Below are positions 54,411 to 63,920 of a DNA stretch of 64,000 bases, piece after piece (position 1 is the first letter of the stretch; every line of letters begins with the position of its first letter). This DNA comes from Legionella qingyii. Its GTDB lineage: Bacteria; Pseudomonadota; Gammaproteobacteria; Legionellales; Legionellaceae. A program made the position numbers and the translations under genes. The DNA lies in the NCBI RefSeq assembly GCF_003184185.1, contig NZ_QHJG01000015.1, positions 46,682 through 110,681 on the forward strand. The letters are read 5' to 3'. The notes beneath the pieces were generated by a model. It was not told the origin of the DNA, did not search any database, and saw only the letters and a program-made list of their open reading frames with translations.

Positions 54411-54600
54411 AAAAATCATTAAATTAATGACCGTGTGGATAACCATTCCTTAAAGTGGACCTCTTCATATAGAGCTTGACAGAATTTAAACCCCGCCTTT
54501 AGTATTGAGCTAAAAAAGACGGAACAACTATTTATCTCAAAATCGTTCGTTCAGCTTGCATAAAGAGCGTTTCTCATATTAAAAATAAAAGGGATCATTG

Positions 54601-55830
54601 ATGAAAAAAAGGGTTGTTATAACCGGCATGGAAATAACCTCTTCCATAGGAACAGGCTTAAACAAATTCTGGGAAGCGGCAAAACAAGGGCAATGCGGAA
54701 TAAAACGGATTCAGAGTTATGATCCTTCTTTGTATCCAACACAAATAGCAGGTGAAATTACGGATTTCTCACTGGAACATCTTCCAGAGCTTAACAAAAA
54801 TAAACGTTATCCACGGGCCGCTCAATTCGCACTCTATTGTACACATAACGCTATAGAACAATCCGGGCTGACTCCTCATGAACTCAGTAAAGCAGGAACT
54901 TTTATAGGGACTGGTATGGGCGGATATCCTGAATCAGAGGCCAGTTATAAATTTTTCTTCAATGACAATTGGAAAAAAATGCAACCGCTGACGGTAATCC
55001 GAGGAATGTCAAACTCCATTGCCAATTTTATTGCCATCGCATTTGGCCTGGGTGGACCTAATTCAACTATATCTAATGCTTGTGTTTCCTCAGCTGAGGC
55101 CATAGGCTCTGCTTACCAACAAATCGCTAATGGCAGACTCTCCACTGCTGTCTGTGGCGGGACAGAATCGCCTCTTTGGGAATCGATGATGTCCGCTTGG
55201 TGTAAATTAAAGGTGATGTCTACCAATAATGAAACGCCTACAAAAGCCTGCCGTCCATTTGATCTGAATCGTGAGGGGATGGTAATGGCAGAAGGGGCTG
55301 GAATTTTAATTCTTGAAGAATTAAATCACGCCAGAGCGCGAGGAGCGACTATTTTCGCAGAAATTATTGGTTTTGGTTCCAGCTGTGATGCATTTCATAT
55401 TACCGCGCCTTCTTCAGAAGGACAGCAACGTGCGATTCAGGGGGCATTAGATGATGCAAAATTATCACCGCGCGATGTTCAATACCTCAAAGCCCATGGT
55501 ACCGGAACACCCTTAAATGACAAAATTGAGACACAAACGATTAAATCAATATTTGGTGAAAGGGCCTATGAGATCCCGGTTACTGCACAAAAATCAATGA
55601 TTGGCCATGCAATAGGAGCATCTGGGGTCATGGAGGTCATTTCCACATCACTAAGTCTACAACATGATTTGTTATTACCCACGATTAACTTAGAAACTCC
55701 AGATCCTGACTGTGACTTAGATTATGTGCCTAATGAAGCACGTAAAAAAACTATTGATATCGTATTATCCAATCATTTTGCCTTTGGAGGCGCCAACGTC
55801 GCCTTGATACTACGTAGATATGTCAAATAA
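54601..55830 (+). CDS. Beta-ketoacyl-ACP synthase II-like (FabF family)
   Basis: A 409-residue condensing enzyme: catalytic Cys in SNACVSSAEAIG, His in KAHGTGTPLND and His in SNHFAFGGANV, so the Cys-His-His triad is complete. It elongates acyl-ACP in fatty acid synthesis or a specialised acyl product. It stands alone, not in a fab cluster, and its N-terminus (GMEITSSIGTG) differs from house-keeping FabF (GLG...PVG), so it may be an accessory paralogue. The ATG at 54601 follows GGGA; an upstream TTG is less likely. Confidence 0.86.
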   Translation: MKKRVVITGMEITSSIGTGLNKFWEAAKQGQCGIKRIQSYDPSLYPTQIAGEITDFSLEHLPELNKNKRYPRAAQFALYCTHNAIEQSGLTPHELSKAGTFIGTGMGGYPESEASYKFFFNDNWKKMQPLTVIRGMSNSIANFIAIAFGLGGPNSTISNACVSSAEAIGSAYQQIANGRLSTAVCGGTESPLWESMMSAWCKLKVMSTNNETPTKACRPFDLNREGMVMAEGAGILILEELNHARARGATIFAEIIGFGSSCDAFHITAPSSEGQQRAIQGALDDAKLSPRDVQYLKAHGTGTPLNDKIETQTIKSIFGERAYEIPVTAQKSMIGHAIGASGVMEVISTSLSLQHDLLLPTINLETPDPDCDLDYVPNEARKKTIDIVLSNHFAFGGANVALILRRYVK

Positions 55831-55845
55831 AGAACGAGCCTGGTT

Positions 55846-55872
55846 GCTTGCGATTACTTCTTAATCGCAAGC
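55846..55872. terminator. Hairpin after the FabF-like gene
   Basis: Perfect 11-bp stem GCTTGCGATTA/TAATCGCAAGC with a 5-base loop, 15 bases after the stop codon. The T-run is poor (TGCAAATCTTT), so it is a possible terminator only. Confidence 0.55.
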
Positions 55873-55986
55873 TGCAAATCTTTGGGGGGAAGTCAAATAT
55901 GGCTTTTCAGTGAGAGACGCACAAGAGTAAGTTGCTGGCAAGCAGCCGGGCAGTTCCAGGCTTTTGCATTTGTGCCTCCCAGCTAC

Positions 55987-56733
55987 CTAAAACATATAAC
56001 CCACACTAAACAATAATTCCGTGGTATACAAATGGGGCATACCGGGGCCTTTATCCAGCGTAGCGCTATCACCGCCCAAATAATTTTTACCCCAATCTGC
56101 AAATTCAGCCCCCACGCCTACTTGCCAGTTGGGAGTTAACATTTTTTGCACCCCTAGCCCAACTGTATATGAAAAAGCTACCGTACTGGCGGTAGTAAAC
56201 CAGTAGGTTGGATACAGAACTGGATCAACTGTAGTAGGAAGCCAATCATGAGCATGGTTCCAACCTACACCAAAACTTCCACTTAAATAAGGCTGAATGG
56301 CTTGAAAACCGCAGGCAATGAGTTTTCCTTTAAACTCTGCACGCACATGACTCACCTTATAGCTATAGGTATAAACATCGGGAACACCATCAACAGAAAC
56401 GGTTCCTGAAAGACTCGCATCACTCGCAGCAGCCACACCGAGTCCGAATTGGGCAATCACATTGCTTGCACCAATAAAATGCTGTAGCCCAAAAAATAAT
56501 TCACCCGAGCCTAACCAATCGGACTTTGAATCAGCATGATATAAGTTATTTTGTGGAGGTGGAAACGGGTAAAGATATTGATCCTTCCCTGGATCAGACC
56601 ATGCGGGTCCTCCACTTACAATAATAATTGATGACCAAACCTGGGGTAAAACTGGGGCATAAGGATCTACTACAGCAAACACATTTACGCTAAACAGCGC
56701 GCAAAACCCTGAGGCTATTATTTTTTTCAACAT
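55987..56733 (-). CDS. Outer-membrane beta-barrel protein
   Basis: A 248-residue protein with a signal peptide (MLKKIIASGFCALFSVNVFA) and alternating beta strands such as GSGELFFGLQHFIG, LIACGFQAIQPYLSGSFGVGW and WQVGVGAEFADWG, ending in LLFSVGYMF with the terminal Phe expected for outer-membrane insertion. It resembles the OmpA-like/OMP_b-brl small barrels that occur in many Legionella copies. Cargo or role unknown. AAGGA seven bases upstream supports the start. Confidence 0.8.
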   Translation of the reverse strand: MLKKIIASGFCALFSVNVFAVVDPYAPVLPQVWSSIIIVSGGPAWSDPGKDQYLYPFPPPQNNLYHADSKSDWLGSGELFFGLQHFIGASNVIAQFGLGVAAASDASLSGTVSVDGVPDVYTYSYKVSHVRAEFKGKLIACGFQAIQPYLSGSFGVGWNHAHDWLPTTVDPVLYPTYWFTTASTVAFSYTVGLGVQKMLTPNWQVGVGAEFADWGKNYLGGDSATLDKGPGMPHLYTTELLFSVGYMF

Positions 56734-57064
56734 ACATATCCTTTTGATTTTTAATCATGAATTCCAGAGCATTCAGGCTAATTTTATACAGGATTTAAAC
56801 CTACTTTTCTATACTTCATGTCGTTACCGTTTAATCGGTTCTGCCAAATTTTATTCAGAGTAAGAAAACATTTAAGAATCACTCAGCTATTAGGTCCAAA
56901 ATTATAGCCGGGGTTAAGTTTCGCCATACTGTTCCAAGTTGAATAGCACTTAATAATGATGCGCGTTTTCGAAGACTCCGAACAAATCAATCAAGTCGTT
57001 TAAAACATAGCAATGGAGGTTTCTTGGGTATATAATCAGCTATTTTACAAAAAAAGGCCAACAA
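56734..57064. other. Gap between the barrel gene and lpxD
   Basis: About 330 bases that separate two divergent genes. GCCGGGGTTAAGTTTCGCC near 56908 looks like a worn CCTGGGT-type repeat arm. A possible lpxD promoter lies at the right end; nothing else recognised. Confidence 0.4.
57031..57036 (+). promoter_or_regulatory. Possible -10 box of lpxD
   Basis: A consensus TATAAT 28 bases before the lpxD start codon. The -35 region at 17-base spacing (TAGCAA) is weak, so this is tentative. Confidence 0.35.
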
Positions 57065-58114
57065 ATGAGTTATTCACTGCGTGATATAGCAAATAAGGTA
57101 CAAGGGGTAGTCATAGGTGATGACACAATAAAAATTTCTTTGCTATCTCCTATTGATGAGATTATACCCGGAAGCATAGTGTTTGCTGACAGTAATGAAA
57201 ATGTAAAATTGGCGGAAGCATCTCAAGCAGCTGCTATATTAGTCAATGAACAAATCACTGTTTCTCAAAAACCATTAATACAGGTAAAGCATCCATTCAA
57301 AGCCTTTATAACTCTGATGCATCATTTCAATCCCCCACAAAAAATCATTCCTGGCATTCATCCTACTGCAGTCATTGGCGAAGGAGTGCAATTAGGAAAC
57401 GATGTATTTATAGGGCCTTATGTAGTGATTGAAGCAGGTAGTGTTATTGGTGATCACTGTATTTTAAAAAGCCATATTCATATTGGTCGTGAAGTAACTT
57501 TAGGCGCTCATACCACCATTCATTCTCATGTCACTGTGTATGATACCTGTCAAATTGGCTCCCGAGTAACAATTCATGCCTCTACTGTTATTGGTTCTGA
57601 TGGGTTTGGTTATACCTTTGTTGATGGAAAACACCTCAAAGTCCCTCATATTGGGCGAGTCATTATTGAAGATGATGTAGAAATAGGTGCAAATACCGCT
57701 ATAGATCGCGCCACAATGGGAGCGACTGTTATTGGTGAGGGGACTAAAATTGATAACCTGGTCCAGGTAGCCCATTCTGTTAAATTAGGTAAACATAATA
57801 TTTTATGCGGCTTTACCGGCATAGCAGGAAGTACAACTTCCGGTAATCATGTCATTTTTGCCGCCAATGTTGGGGTCAGTGACCATGTACGCATTGATGA
57901 CGGCGTAGTATTAGGTGCTCGCACAGGAGTGCCTCCGAACAAGCATTTAAAAGAAGGGAATGTTTATTTAGGAAATCCCGCTCGTCCTAAAGATCTTGCC
58001 ATTCAACATGAGCTAGGTGTCAATCGAATCCCTTTAATTCGCAAAAACATTAAAGCACTTTCGGAGCAAGTTGAATCATTGAAGAAACAACTTGCCAAAG
58101 CAGAGGCAGAGTAA
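57065..58114 (+). CDS. lpxD: UDP-3-O-acylglucosamine N-acyltransferase
   Basis: 349 residues; adds the N-linked hydroxyacyl chain in lipid A synthesis. The N-terminal uridine-binding domain (about 1-100) is followed by hexapeptide repeats forming a left-handed beta-helix ([20 protein letters not shown] onwards), with the catalytic His in [11 protein letters not shown], and a C-terminal helix with a coiled-coil look ([19 protein letters not shown]). Legionella has two LpxD forms; which one this is was not determined. Two bases before polA. Confidence 0.93.
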   Translation: MSYSLRDIANKVQGVVIGDDTIKISLLSPIDEIIPGSIVFADSNENVKLAEASQAAAILVNEQITVSQKPLIQVKHPFKAFITLMHHFNPPQKIIPGIHPTAVIGEGVQLGNDVFIGPYVVIEAGSVIGDHCILKSHIHIGREVTLGAHTTIHSHVTVYDTCQIGSRVTIHASTVIGSDGFGYTFVDGKHLKVPHIGRVIIEDDVEIGANTAIDRATMGATVIGEGTKIDNLVQVAHSVKLGKHNILCGFTGIAGSTTSGNHVIFAANVGVSDHVRIDDGVVLGARTGVPPNKHLKEGNVYLGNPARPKDLAIQHELGVNRIPLIRKNIKALSEQVESLKKQLAKAEAE

Positions 58115-58116
58115 CC

Positions 58117-60801
58117 ATGACATCCCCCTTGATTCTCATCGATGGCTCATCCTATTTCTTTCGTGCCTTCCACGCGCTACCGCCTTTGACTAATTCAAAA
58201 GGCCAACCCACAGGTGCCATCTATGGGGTAGCCAATATGATTAAAAAGCTCATTAAAGACTACCAACCTGAAGAATTGGCAGTAGTCTTTGATGCCAAGG
58301 GGAAAACATTTCGGGATGAATGGTATCCAGAATATAAAGCGCATAGACCACCTATGCCCCAAGAGTTAAGCTCTCAATTTGAGCCTTTGATCCAGCTACT
58401 CGAAGCGATGGGACTTCCCATATTGATTATCGATGGGGTTGAAGCAGATGATGTAATAGGGACGTTGGCAAGGCAGGCGACCGAACAAGGAGTTTCGGTA
58501 GTCATTTCGACCGGCGATAAAGATATGGCTCAGCTTGTCAACGAGCACATCACATTAATCAATACCATGAGTAATACCATCATGGGTATTGACGGAGTCA
58601 AAGAAAAATTTGGAATAAAACCTGAGCAAATAATTGATTACCTTACACTTGTTGGTGACAGTGTAGATAACATCCCCGGGATAACGAAATGCGGACCTAA
58701 AACAGCTGCCAAATGGCTTACAGAATATCAAACGCTTGATAATCTCATCCAACATGCAGCTGAAATTAATGGTAAGATTGGCGAGTACTTGCGTGCAGGC
58801 ATTCCACAACTGCCATTATCCAAAAAATTGGTGACGATCAAAACGGATGTTGATTTACCCCTAAGCTGGGGTGAGTTAAAGCCGAAACCAATGAATAAAG
58901 AACAACTCATCGAGTTAACCCGTCACTTTGAATTCAAAAACTGGCTTAAAGATCTTTTAGGAGAAAAAGGAAGTACATCCTCAAACAAACCTGGTATTTC
59001 CAGCATTCCCTTTGAATTAATTACAACCAACCACCAATTAAATCATTTACTCAATCAACTGGAACAATGCCAAGCATTTTGCATTGATACAGAAACAACC
59101 AGCATTGAGATTATGCTTGCAGAAATCGTCGGAATTTCTTTAGCGATCGAAGAAGGAAAAGCCGTATATATTCCATTTACACATACAGATGGAACGACAC
59201 AATTAATTCGTGAAGAAGTATTAACCGCGTTAAAACCTATCTTAGAAAACCCCAAAATAAAAAAAATCGGTCAAAATCTCAAATACGATTATTCAGTATT
59301 GAAAAATCATGGCATCAATCTTAAAGGGATCTGCTATGATACCATGTTGGAATCCTATGTGCTCAATAGTAGTTCTGGGCGTCATGATATGGATTCAATG
59401 GCCTTAAAATATCTAGGTCATAAAACAATTAGTTATGAAGATGTTGCTGGAAAAGGAGCAAAACAACTGCGTTTTGATCAAATTCCAGTGGGTAAAGCAG
59501 CCGCTTATGCCGCAGAAGATGCAGAGATTACGCTGCAACTTCACAATAAACTGTTCCCTTTAATCCCTGAATCGGTGCAAAATGTATTCAATGAGATAGA
59601 AATGCCATTGGTTACGGTGCTTGCTGATATGGAACGACTTGGAGTGCTTATTGACTCCGTAACATTAGAGAAGCATGGAAACCGCTTAAAAGAGCGCATT
59701 AATGCCTTAGAGCAAGAAGCATTACAATTAGCAGGCAGACCCTTCAACCTGAACTCGCCAAAACAATTACAAGAAATCCTCTTCGATTCACACAAACTGC
59801 CAGTGATCGCAAAAACACCAACAGGACAACCTTCTACAGCAGAGTCAGTATTGCAAGAGCTCGCTTATGATTACCGTCTGGCTGCAGTAATTCTTGAGTA
59901 CCGTAGTCTAACGAAACTGGTCTCTACGTATATTGACGCCCTACCTAGAAAAATTAATCCGCAGACGCACCGAGTACATACATCGTACAACCAGGCAGTC
60001 ACTGCCACAGGTCGACTCTCTTCTAGTGAACCCAATTTGCAAAATATACCCATTCGAAGTGAAGAAGGCCGGCTAATACGTACTGCATTTATAGCTCCAG
60101 AAAACAACCTCATTCTTGCAGCAGATTACTCGCAAATCGAATTACGAATCATGGCGCATTTATCACAAGATGAGAATCTGTTAAAAGCCTTTGCGCACGG
60201 TTGGGATATTCATGCGGCAACAGCCAGCGAAATTTTTGAAACACCCTTGGATGAAGTCAGCAGCGAGCAACGCCGTCGTGCTAAAGCAGTCAATTTTGGT
60301 TTGATTTATGGAATGTCTGCTTTTGGTCTGGCAAAACAAATTGGTGTGGAACGTCAGGATGCACAATATTACATCGATACCTATTTCCAACGTTATCCTA
60401 AAGTTTTGGAATATATGAATCGCACCCGACAACAAGCTCATCATCTCGGTTATGTAGAAACCTTATTCGGTAGACGTTTGTATTTACCTGAAATCAATGC
60501 ACGCAATATGATACGCCAAAAGGCAGCAGAACGAACAGCAATCAATGCGCCGATGCAGGGTACTGCAGCAGACATCATTAAAAAGGCGATGATATCCATA
60601 GCTAAATGGCAAAATGCGCAAAAAAATCCATCAACAAAAATGATTATGCAAGTTCATGACGAGTTGGTTTTTGAAGTAAATGCCAAAGAAATCGAATCAA
60701 GCAAAAAGATAATTCGTGAATTAATGGAGCATACGGTGGAACTTTCCGTCCCACTTGTAGTCTCTATTGGTACAGGTGCTAATTGGGATGCGGCTCATTA
60801 A
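58117..60801 (+). CDS. polA: DNA polymerase I
   Basis: 894 residues with all three domains: 5'-3' exonuclease (about 1-290; DGSSYFFRAFHALPP, GVEADDVIGTLA, STGDKDMAQLV, GDSVDNIPGI), 3'-5' exonuclease (about 300-490; CIDTETTSIE keeps the metal-binding Asp and Glu, so proofreading is expected), and polymerase (about 500-894; LAADYSQIELRIMAHLSQD, RRRAKAVNFGLIYGMSAFGL, MQVHDELVFEV). Begins two bases after lpxD, perhaps co-transcribed. Confidence 0.96.
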   Translation: MTSPLILIDGSSYFFRAFHALPPLTNSKGQPTGAIYGVANMIKKLIKDYQPEELAVVFDAKGKTFRDEWYPEYKAHRPPMPQELSSQFEPLIQLLEAMGLPILIIDGVEADDVIGTLARQATEQGVSVVISTGDKDMAQLVNEHITLINTMSNTIMGIDGVKEKFGIKPEQIIDYLTLVGDSVDNIPGITKCGPKTAAKWLTEYQTLDNLIQHAAEINGKIGEYLRAGIPQLPLSKKLVTIKTDVDLPLSWGELKPKPMNKEQLIELTRHFEFKNWLKDLLGEKGSTSSNKPGISSIPFELITTNHQLNHLLNQLEQCQAFCIDTETTSIEIMLAEIVGISLAIEEGKAVYIPFTHTDGTTQLIREEVLTALKPILENPKIKKIGQNLKYDYSVLKNHGINLKGICYDTMLESYVLNSSSGRHDMDSMALKYLGHKTISYEDVAGKGAKQLRFDQIPVGKAAAYAAEDAEITLQLHNKLFPLIPESVQNVFNEIEMPLVTVLADMERLGVLIDSVTLEKHGNRLKERINALEQEALQLAGRPFNLNSPKQLQEILFDSHKLPVIAKTPTGQPSTAESVLQELAYDYRLAAVILEYRSLTKLVSTYIDALPRKINPQTHRVHTSYNQAVTATGRLSSSEPNLQNIPIRSEEGRLIRTAFIAPENNLILAADYSQIELRIMAHLSQDENLLKAFAHGWDIHAATASEIFETPLDEVSSEQRRRAKAVNFGLIYGMSAFGLAKQIGVERQDAQYYIDTYFQRYPKVLEYMNRTRQQAHHLGYVETLFGRRLYLPEINARNMIRQKAAERTAINAPMQGTAADIIKKAMISIAKWQNAQKNPSTKMIMQVHDELVFEVNAKEIESSKKIIRELMEHTVELSVPLVVSIGTGANWDAAH

Positions 60802-60883
60802 ACATATACTAGCAATCAAATTTTTTTTGTAAGGTGCTGAACAAGTAGCGGTGTTGCGAGGTATGAAGCATTGGCACTTCATT

Positions 60884-61291
60884 TTATACATGATGGGTTG
60901 CCCAATAAATATTCAATGCATCGCCGTATTCAAGAGGTTTAATAATTTGTCCTCTTACATTTAAGTCTTTGATCGCAAGCTTATCCTCTTTTGTATAAGC
61001 ATTTGTCAAAATAAATACTTCTGTGAACGCTAATGAAGGATCCTTACGGATAATTTTCAGCAAATCAATCCCATTCACTATAGGTACATTGATGTCAAGA
61101 AGAATTACTTTAGGATGAATTTTCTCTTGACCCTGACGTCCATATAATTTGTTTAATGCTTCTTCACCATTTAAAGCAACTTCAATAGCACACGACTCTT
61201 TTAGTTTTTTAAATACTCGTTTTACACCCTCAACATCAACAATATCATCCTCGATATATAAAATATCAACGGTGTTTCCTTGGGATTCCAT
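60884..61291 (-). CDS. Single-domain response regulator (Rcp1-like)
   Basis: A 135-residue receiver with no output domain: LYIEDDIVDVEGVKRVF, phosphorylated Asp in ILLDINVPIVNG, ILTNAYT and the Lys in IIKPLEYGD. The acidic ED pair, the long loop before the Asp and the ending resemble Rcp1-type regulators of phytochrome kinases. The start at 61291 has GGAG seven bases upstream. It probably exchanges phosphate with the nearby PAS kinase; this is inference. Confidence 0.85.
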   Translation of the reverse strand: MESQGNTVDILYIEDDIVDVEGVKRVFKKLKESCAIEVALNGEEALNKLYGRQGQEKIHPKVILLDINVPIVNGIDLLKIIRKDPSLAFTEVFILTNAYTKEDKLAIKDLNVRGQIIKPLEYGDALNIYWATHHV

Positions 61292-61484
61292 AATCATTCT
61301 CCTACCGCGTTCCTGTGCTTTAAATAGCCCATAAATCACGGTTACCAGGAAATAGTTTCTAAGAAGACTTATCCTATTTGTATCGATTCATACATTAATT
61401 ATAGTACCAATAAAAGATCATTATGTGTAAATACAAACTTTATTGCCTATAATCTATATTACGCAGAGATAGGGAATAAAAATT

Positions 61485-61934
61485 ATGTATCAATTAGATA
61501 AATCCATTAATTTTATGCTTGTGGATGACGATGAAATTGATATCAAAGACATGCAACGAACTTTTAAAAAAAATAACATCGATAATCCATTGCATGTGGC
61601 GACCAACGGGATAGACGCCTTAAACAAATTATTAGGCGTAAATGGAGAAAAAAAATTAAAACCCACGCCCAAAATAATTATTCTTGATATCAATATGCCT
61701 AAAATGAATGGCATAGAATTTATGAAAAATCTTCGAACCCATAAAAAATTAAAATCACTGCTGGTTTTTATTCTTACTACCTCAAATAGTGAACAGGATA
61801 AAATAGATGCATATAACTTGAACGCTGCTGGCTATATTGTAAAACCATTTCAAATCTCAGACTTTATGGAAGTAATTTCATCATTACATCGTTATTGGAA
61901 TCTGCTTGAATTTCCTAACAAAAAAGCGAAATAG
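61485..61934 (+). CDS. Single-domain response regulator (Rcp1-like), second copy
   Basis: 149 residues: LVDDDEIDIKDMQRTFKK, Asp in IIILDINMPKMNG, ILTTSNSEQD, IVKPFQISDF. Similar in plan to the receiver at 60884-61291 and transcribed divergently from it, so the pair likely arose by duplication. AGGGA precedes the ATG. It is convergent with the PAS kinase gene. Confidence 0.87.
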   Translation: MYQLDKSINFMLVDDDEIDIKDMQRTFKKNNIDNPLHVATNGIDALNKLLGVNGEKKLKPTPKIIILDINMPKMNGIEFMKNLRTHKKLKSLLVFILTTSNSEQDKIDAYNLNAAGYIVKPFQISDFMEVISSLHRYWNLLEFPNKKAK

Positions 61935-61950
61935 CGCCTGTTGCTATTTC
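61928..61950. terminator. Hairpin between the receiver and kinase genes
   Basis: Perfect 8-bp stem GAAATAGC/GCTATTTC with a 7-base loop, overlapping the stop codon of the receiver gene; no T-run on the plus strand. Possible shared terminator of the convergent genes. Confidence 0.4.
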
Positions 61951-61979
61951 TAATCGATGTTTAATGAAGAGCGCAAATC

Positions 61980-63260
61980 TTATTTTCGGATCTGCTTAGG
62001 CCAAGTAAATGACATTGTAGTTCCTCGCTCCACCTGTGATTGAACCATAACTCGCCCTCCCTGAGATTCAACAATTTTTTTCACTATGCTCAGGCCAACA
62101 CCTGTAGATTCAAACTCATCTCTAGATTTAAGAGTTTGAAAAACGACAAAAATTTTATCAAAAAACTCGGAGGGAATTCCTGGACCATCATCCTTAATCG
62201 TAAATAAATAAAAGGCACCTAATGATTCAATCTCAATTTTAATCGTGCCTTTTTTTCGATGGTGATGCTTTATGCTATTACCCAACAAGTTGGATAATAC
62301 CTGCATCAATGGAATCTTGGCTGTTTTAAAAATCGGCATATTTTGCGGATAATGTACTTCAAATCGACCATCTGGATTAAGATTTTCAATAATTTCTTTT
62401 AAAATTTCTTTGGTATTTACCAGCTCAAGATTTAAATCCAAACGACCAGCTCGTGAATATTGTAATATTCCATCAATTAAATTTGCCAGACGCAAAGTAC
62501 GTTGACGTAATAATGCCAAATGTTCCTTTGATTTTTCATCTAACTTATCGATATTATCTTCTTCAATCCAGGTAGCTAATCGTTCAATTGCACGCAAAGG
62601 AGCTTTTAAATCATGTGATGCAATATAAGCAAACTGTTCTAACTCTTCGTTCGTCTTAATCAGTTGATTTTCAATTTGCTTTGCTTTAGTAATGTCTTTA
62701 GAAATCATAACATAGCCGATAGGATTACCCTCATTATCCCTGCGTAATGCTAAAGTGACCGAGGCAATAAAATTCGACCCATCTTTGCGAAGGCGTTCAA
62801 ATTCCTCTTCTGCTTTTCCCTCCCGCAATGTTTTTTGCATGAAGTTCTGAGCCGCTCCAGATTGAATGTCCTCAGGCTTATGGAGGTCTAAAATATTCTT
62901 CTTATTTTCCATCTCCGTAGCATGGTACCCGTAATTGCGGTAAGCTCCTTGATTCCATACAATTATTTTTCCATCCAAATCTGTTGCTACAATTGAATAC
63001 TCAATCGTACTTTCCAGAATATTTTGCAGAATACTTTTTGCATAAAATGCTTCTTCTGTCTTAATAGGTTGTACCTCCAAATCAAGCATGCTCTCTTTTA
63101 TAGGAGCATTCTTATGTTTTTGATGATTTTTAGTCTTTTTTAACATTCGGCTTAAGGAACCAAGATCATCGTCCATTTCTTTTTCGCTAATTCTTGTTGC
63201 TTTATGTGTTTTATGTGGTTTGTGATCTGAAGGGTCCTGTATTCGCTCATAATCCATCAT
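61980..63260 (-). CDS. Cytoplasmic PAS histidine kinase
   Basis: 426 residues, no membrane segment. A basic N-terminus (about 1-55, several HKxHK groups), a PAS domain at about 75-190 (SIVATDLDGKIIVWNQGAYRN, YVMISKDITKAKQIE), a HisKA domain with the phosphorylated His in IASHDLKAPLRAIERL, and an ATPase domain: LLGNSIKHHHRKKG (N box), DDGPGIP, GVGLSIVKKIVESQGG. The plan matches kinases that partner single-domain Rcp1-like receivers, two of which lie next to it. AGGA nine bases upstream supports the start. Signal unknown. Confidence 0.9.
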   Translation of the reverse strand: MMDYERIQDPSDHKPHKTHKATRISEKEMDDDLGSLSRMLKKTKNHQKHKNAPIKESMLDLEVQPIKTEEAFYAKSILQNILESTIEYSIVATDLDGKIIVWNQGAYRNYGYHATEMENKKNILDLHKPEDIQSGAAQNFMQKTLREGKAEEEFERLRKDGSNFIASVTLALRRDNEGNPIGYVMISKDITKAKQIENQLIKTNEELEQFAYIASHDLKAPLRAIERLATWIEEDNIDKLDEKSKEHLALLRQRTLRLANLIDGILQYSRAGRLDLNLELVNTKEILKEIIENLNPDGRFEVHYPQNMPIFKTAKIPLMQVLSNLLGNSIKHHHRKKGTIKIEIESLGAFYLFTIKDDGPGIPSEFFDKIFVVFQTLKSRDEFESTGVGLSIVKKIVESQGGRVMVQSQVERGTTMSFTWPKQIRK

Positions 63261-63391
63261 TTGCGATATCCTTAAAAAATAGATTTATCTATTTGTCACA
63301 GAAACAGTATTATATAACTATAATTATAGCGTTTATTTCAGGCCTTTGCTGATCGCTGCCCAGAAATAATTCAGATCTACGATATGTAAAT

Positions 63392-63853
63392 CTAGATAAT
63401 AGCAGCCTGTCTTTTAGCATGAGATACATGTGAAAATGCTTGCTGTTTTTTTCCGACTGACTCATCAAAATAATAAGCCCAAGTTTTTTGGATACATTCT
63501 GGACTTACAGTTTTAGTCCAGGTGTTATACTCATTAACCAAGCGATTATATTGAATAAAAACCTTAGCAAAAGCTCCGCGCATAAATTCAGAGTCTGACC
63601 ATGCTATGAGAGGAAGATGAGGATATTTTTGTAGTATCACCGCTGCAAGTTGCGGACCATGAGTAGATAACTCATCAATCAAATTCAACTCACCATCAAT
63701 GATAACCAAATCCGGTGCATGAGTATCTATAAAAGACAAAGCATCTTGGCTATTACTTACTACATCTATTGATACTGGAGTAATAGCTGACTCCAAGAGT
63801 CGAGATAAGCAAAATGCATTAAAAACGCTGTCTTCTATAATTAATACACGCAT
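63392..63853 (-). CDS. Degenerate receiver-domain protein
   Basis: 153 residues. MRVLIIEDSVFNAFCLSRLLE and LVIIDGELNLID give a receiver-like first half with a possible phosphorylated Asp. The usual Thr/Ser is kept as Ser (IAWSDSEF), but the conserved Lys is not evident, and the second half (YNRLVNEYNTWTKT onwards) does not fit a receiver. It may be a pseudo-receiver or adaptor for the neighbouring kinase. Start at 63853 with GGGAG 11 bases upstream. Confidence 0.65.
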   Translation of the reverse strand: MRVLIIEDSVFNAFCLSRLLESAITPVSIDVVSNSQDALSFIDTHAPDLVIIDGELNLIDELSTHGPQLAAVILQKYPHLPLIAWSDSEFMRGAFAKVFIQYNRLVNEYNTWTKTVSPECIQKTWAYYFDESVGKKQQAFSHVSHAKRQAAII

Positions 63854-63920
63854 AGCATCCGGGCTCCCTATTAGTTCATAGTTAAGTATAAAGATCAAAC
63901 CTTAAGGAAGAATTAAGAAA

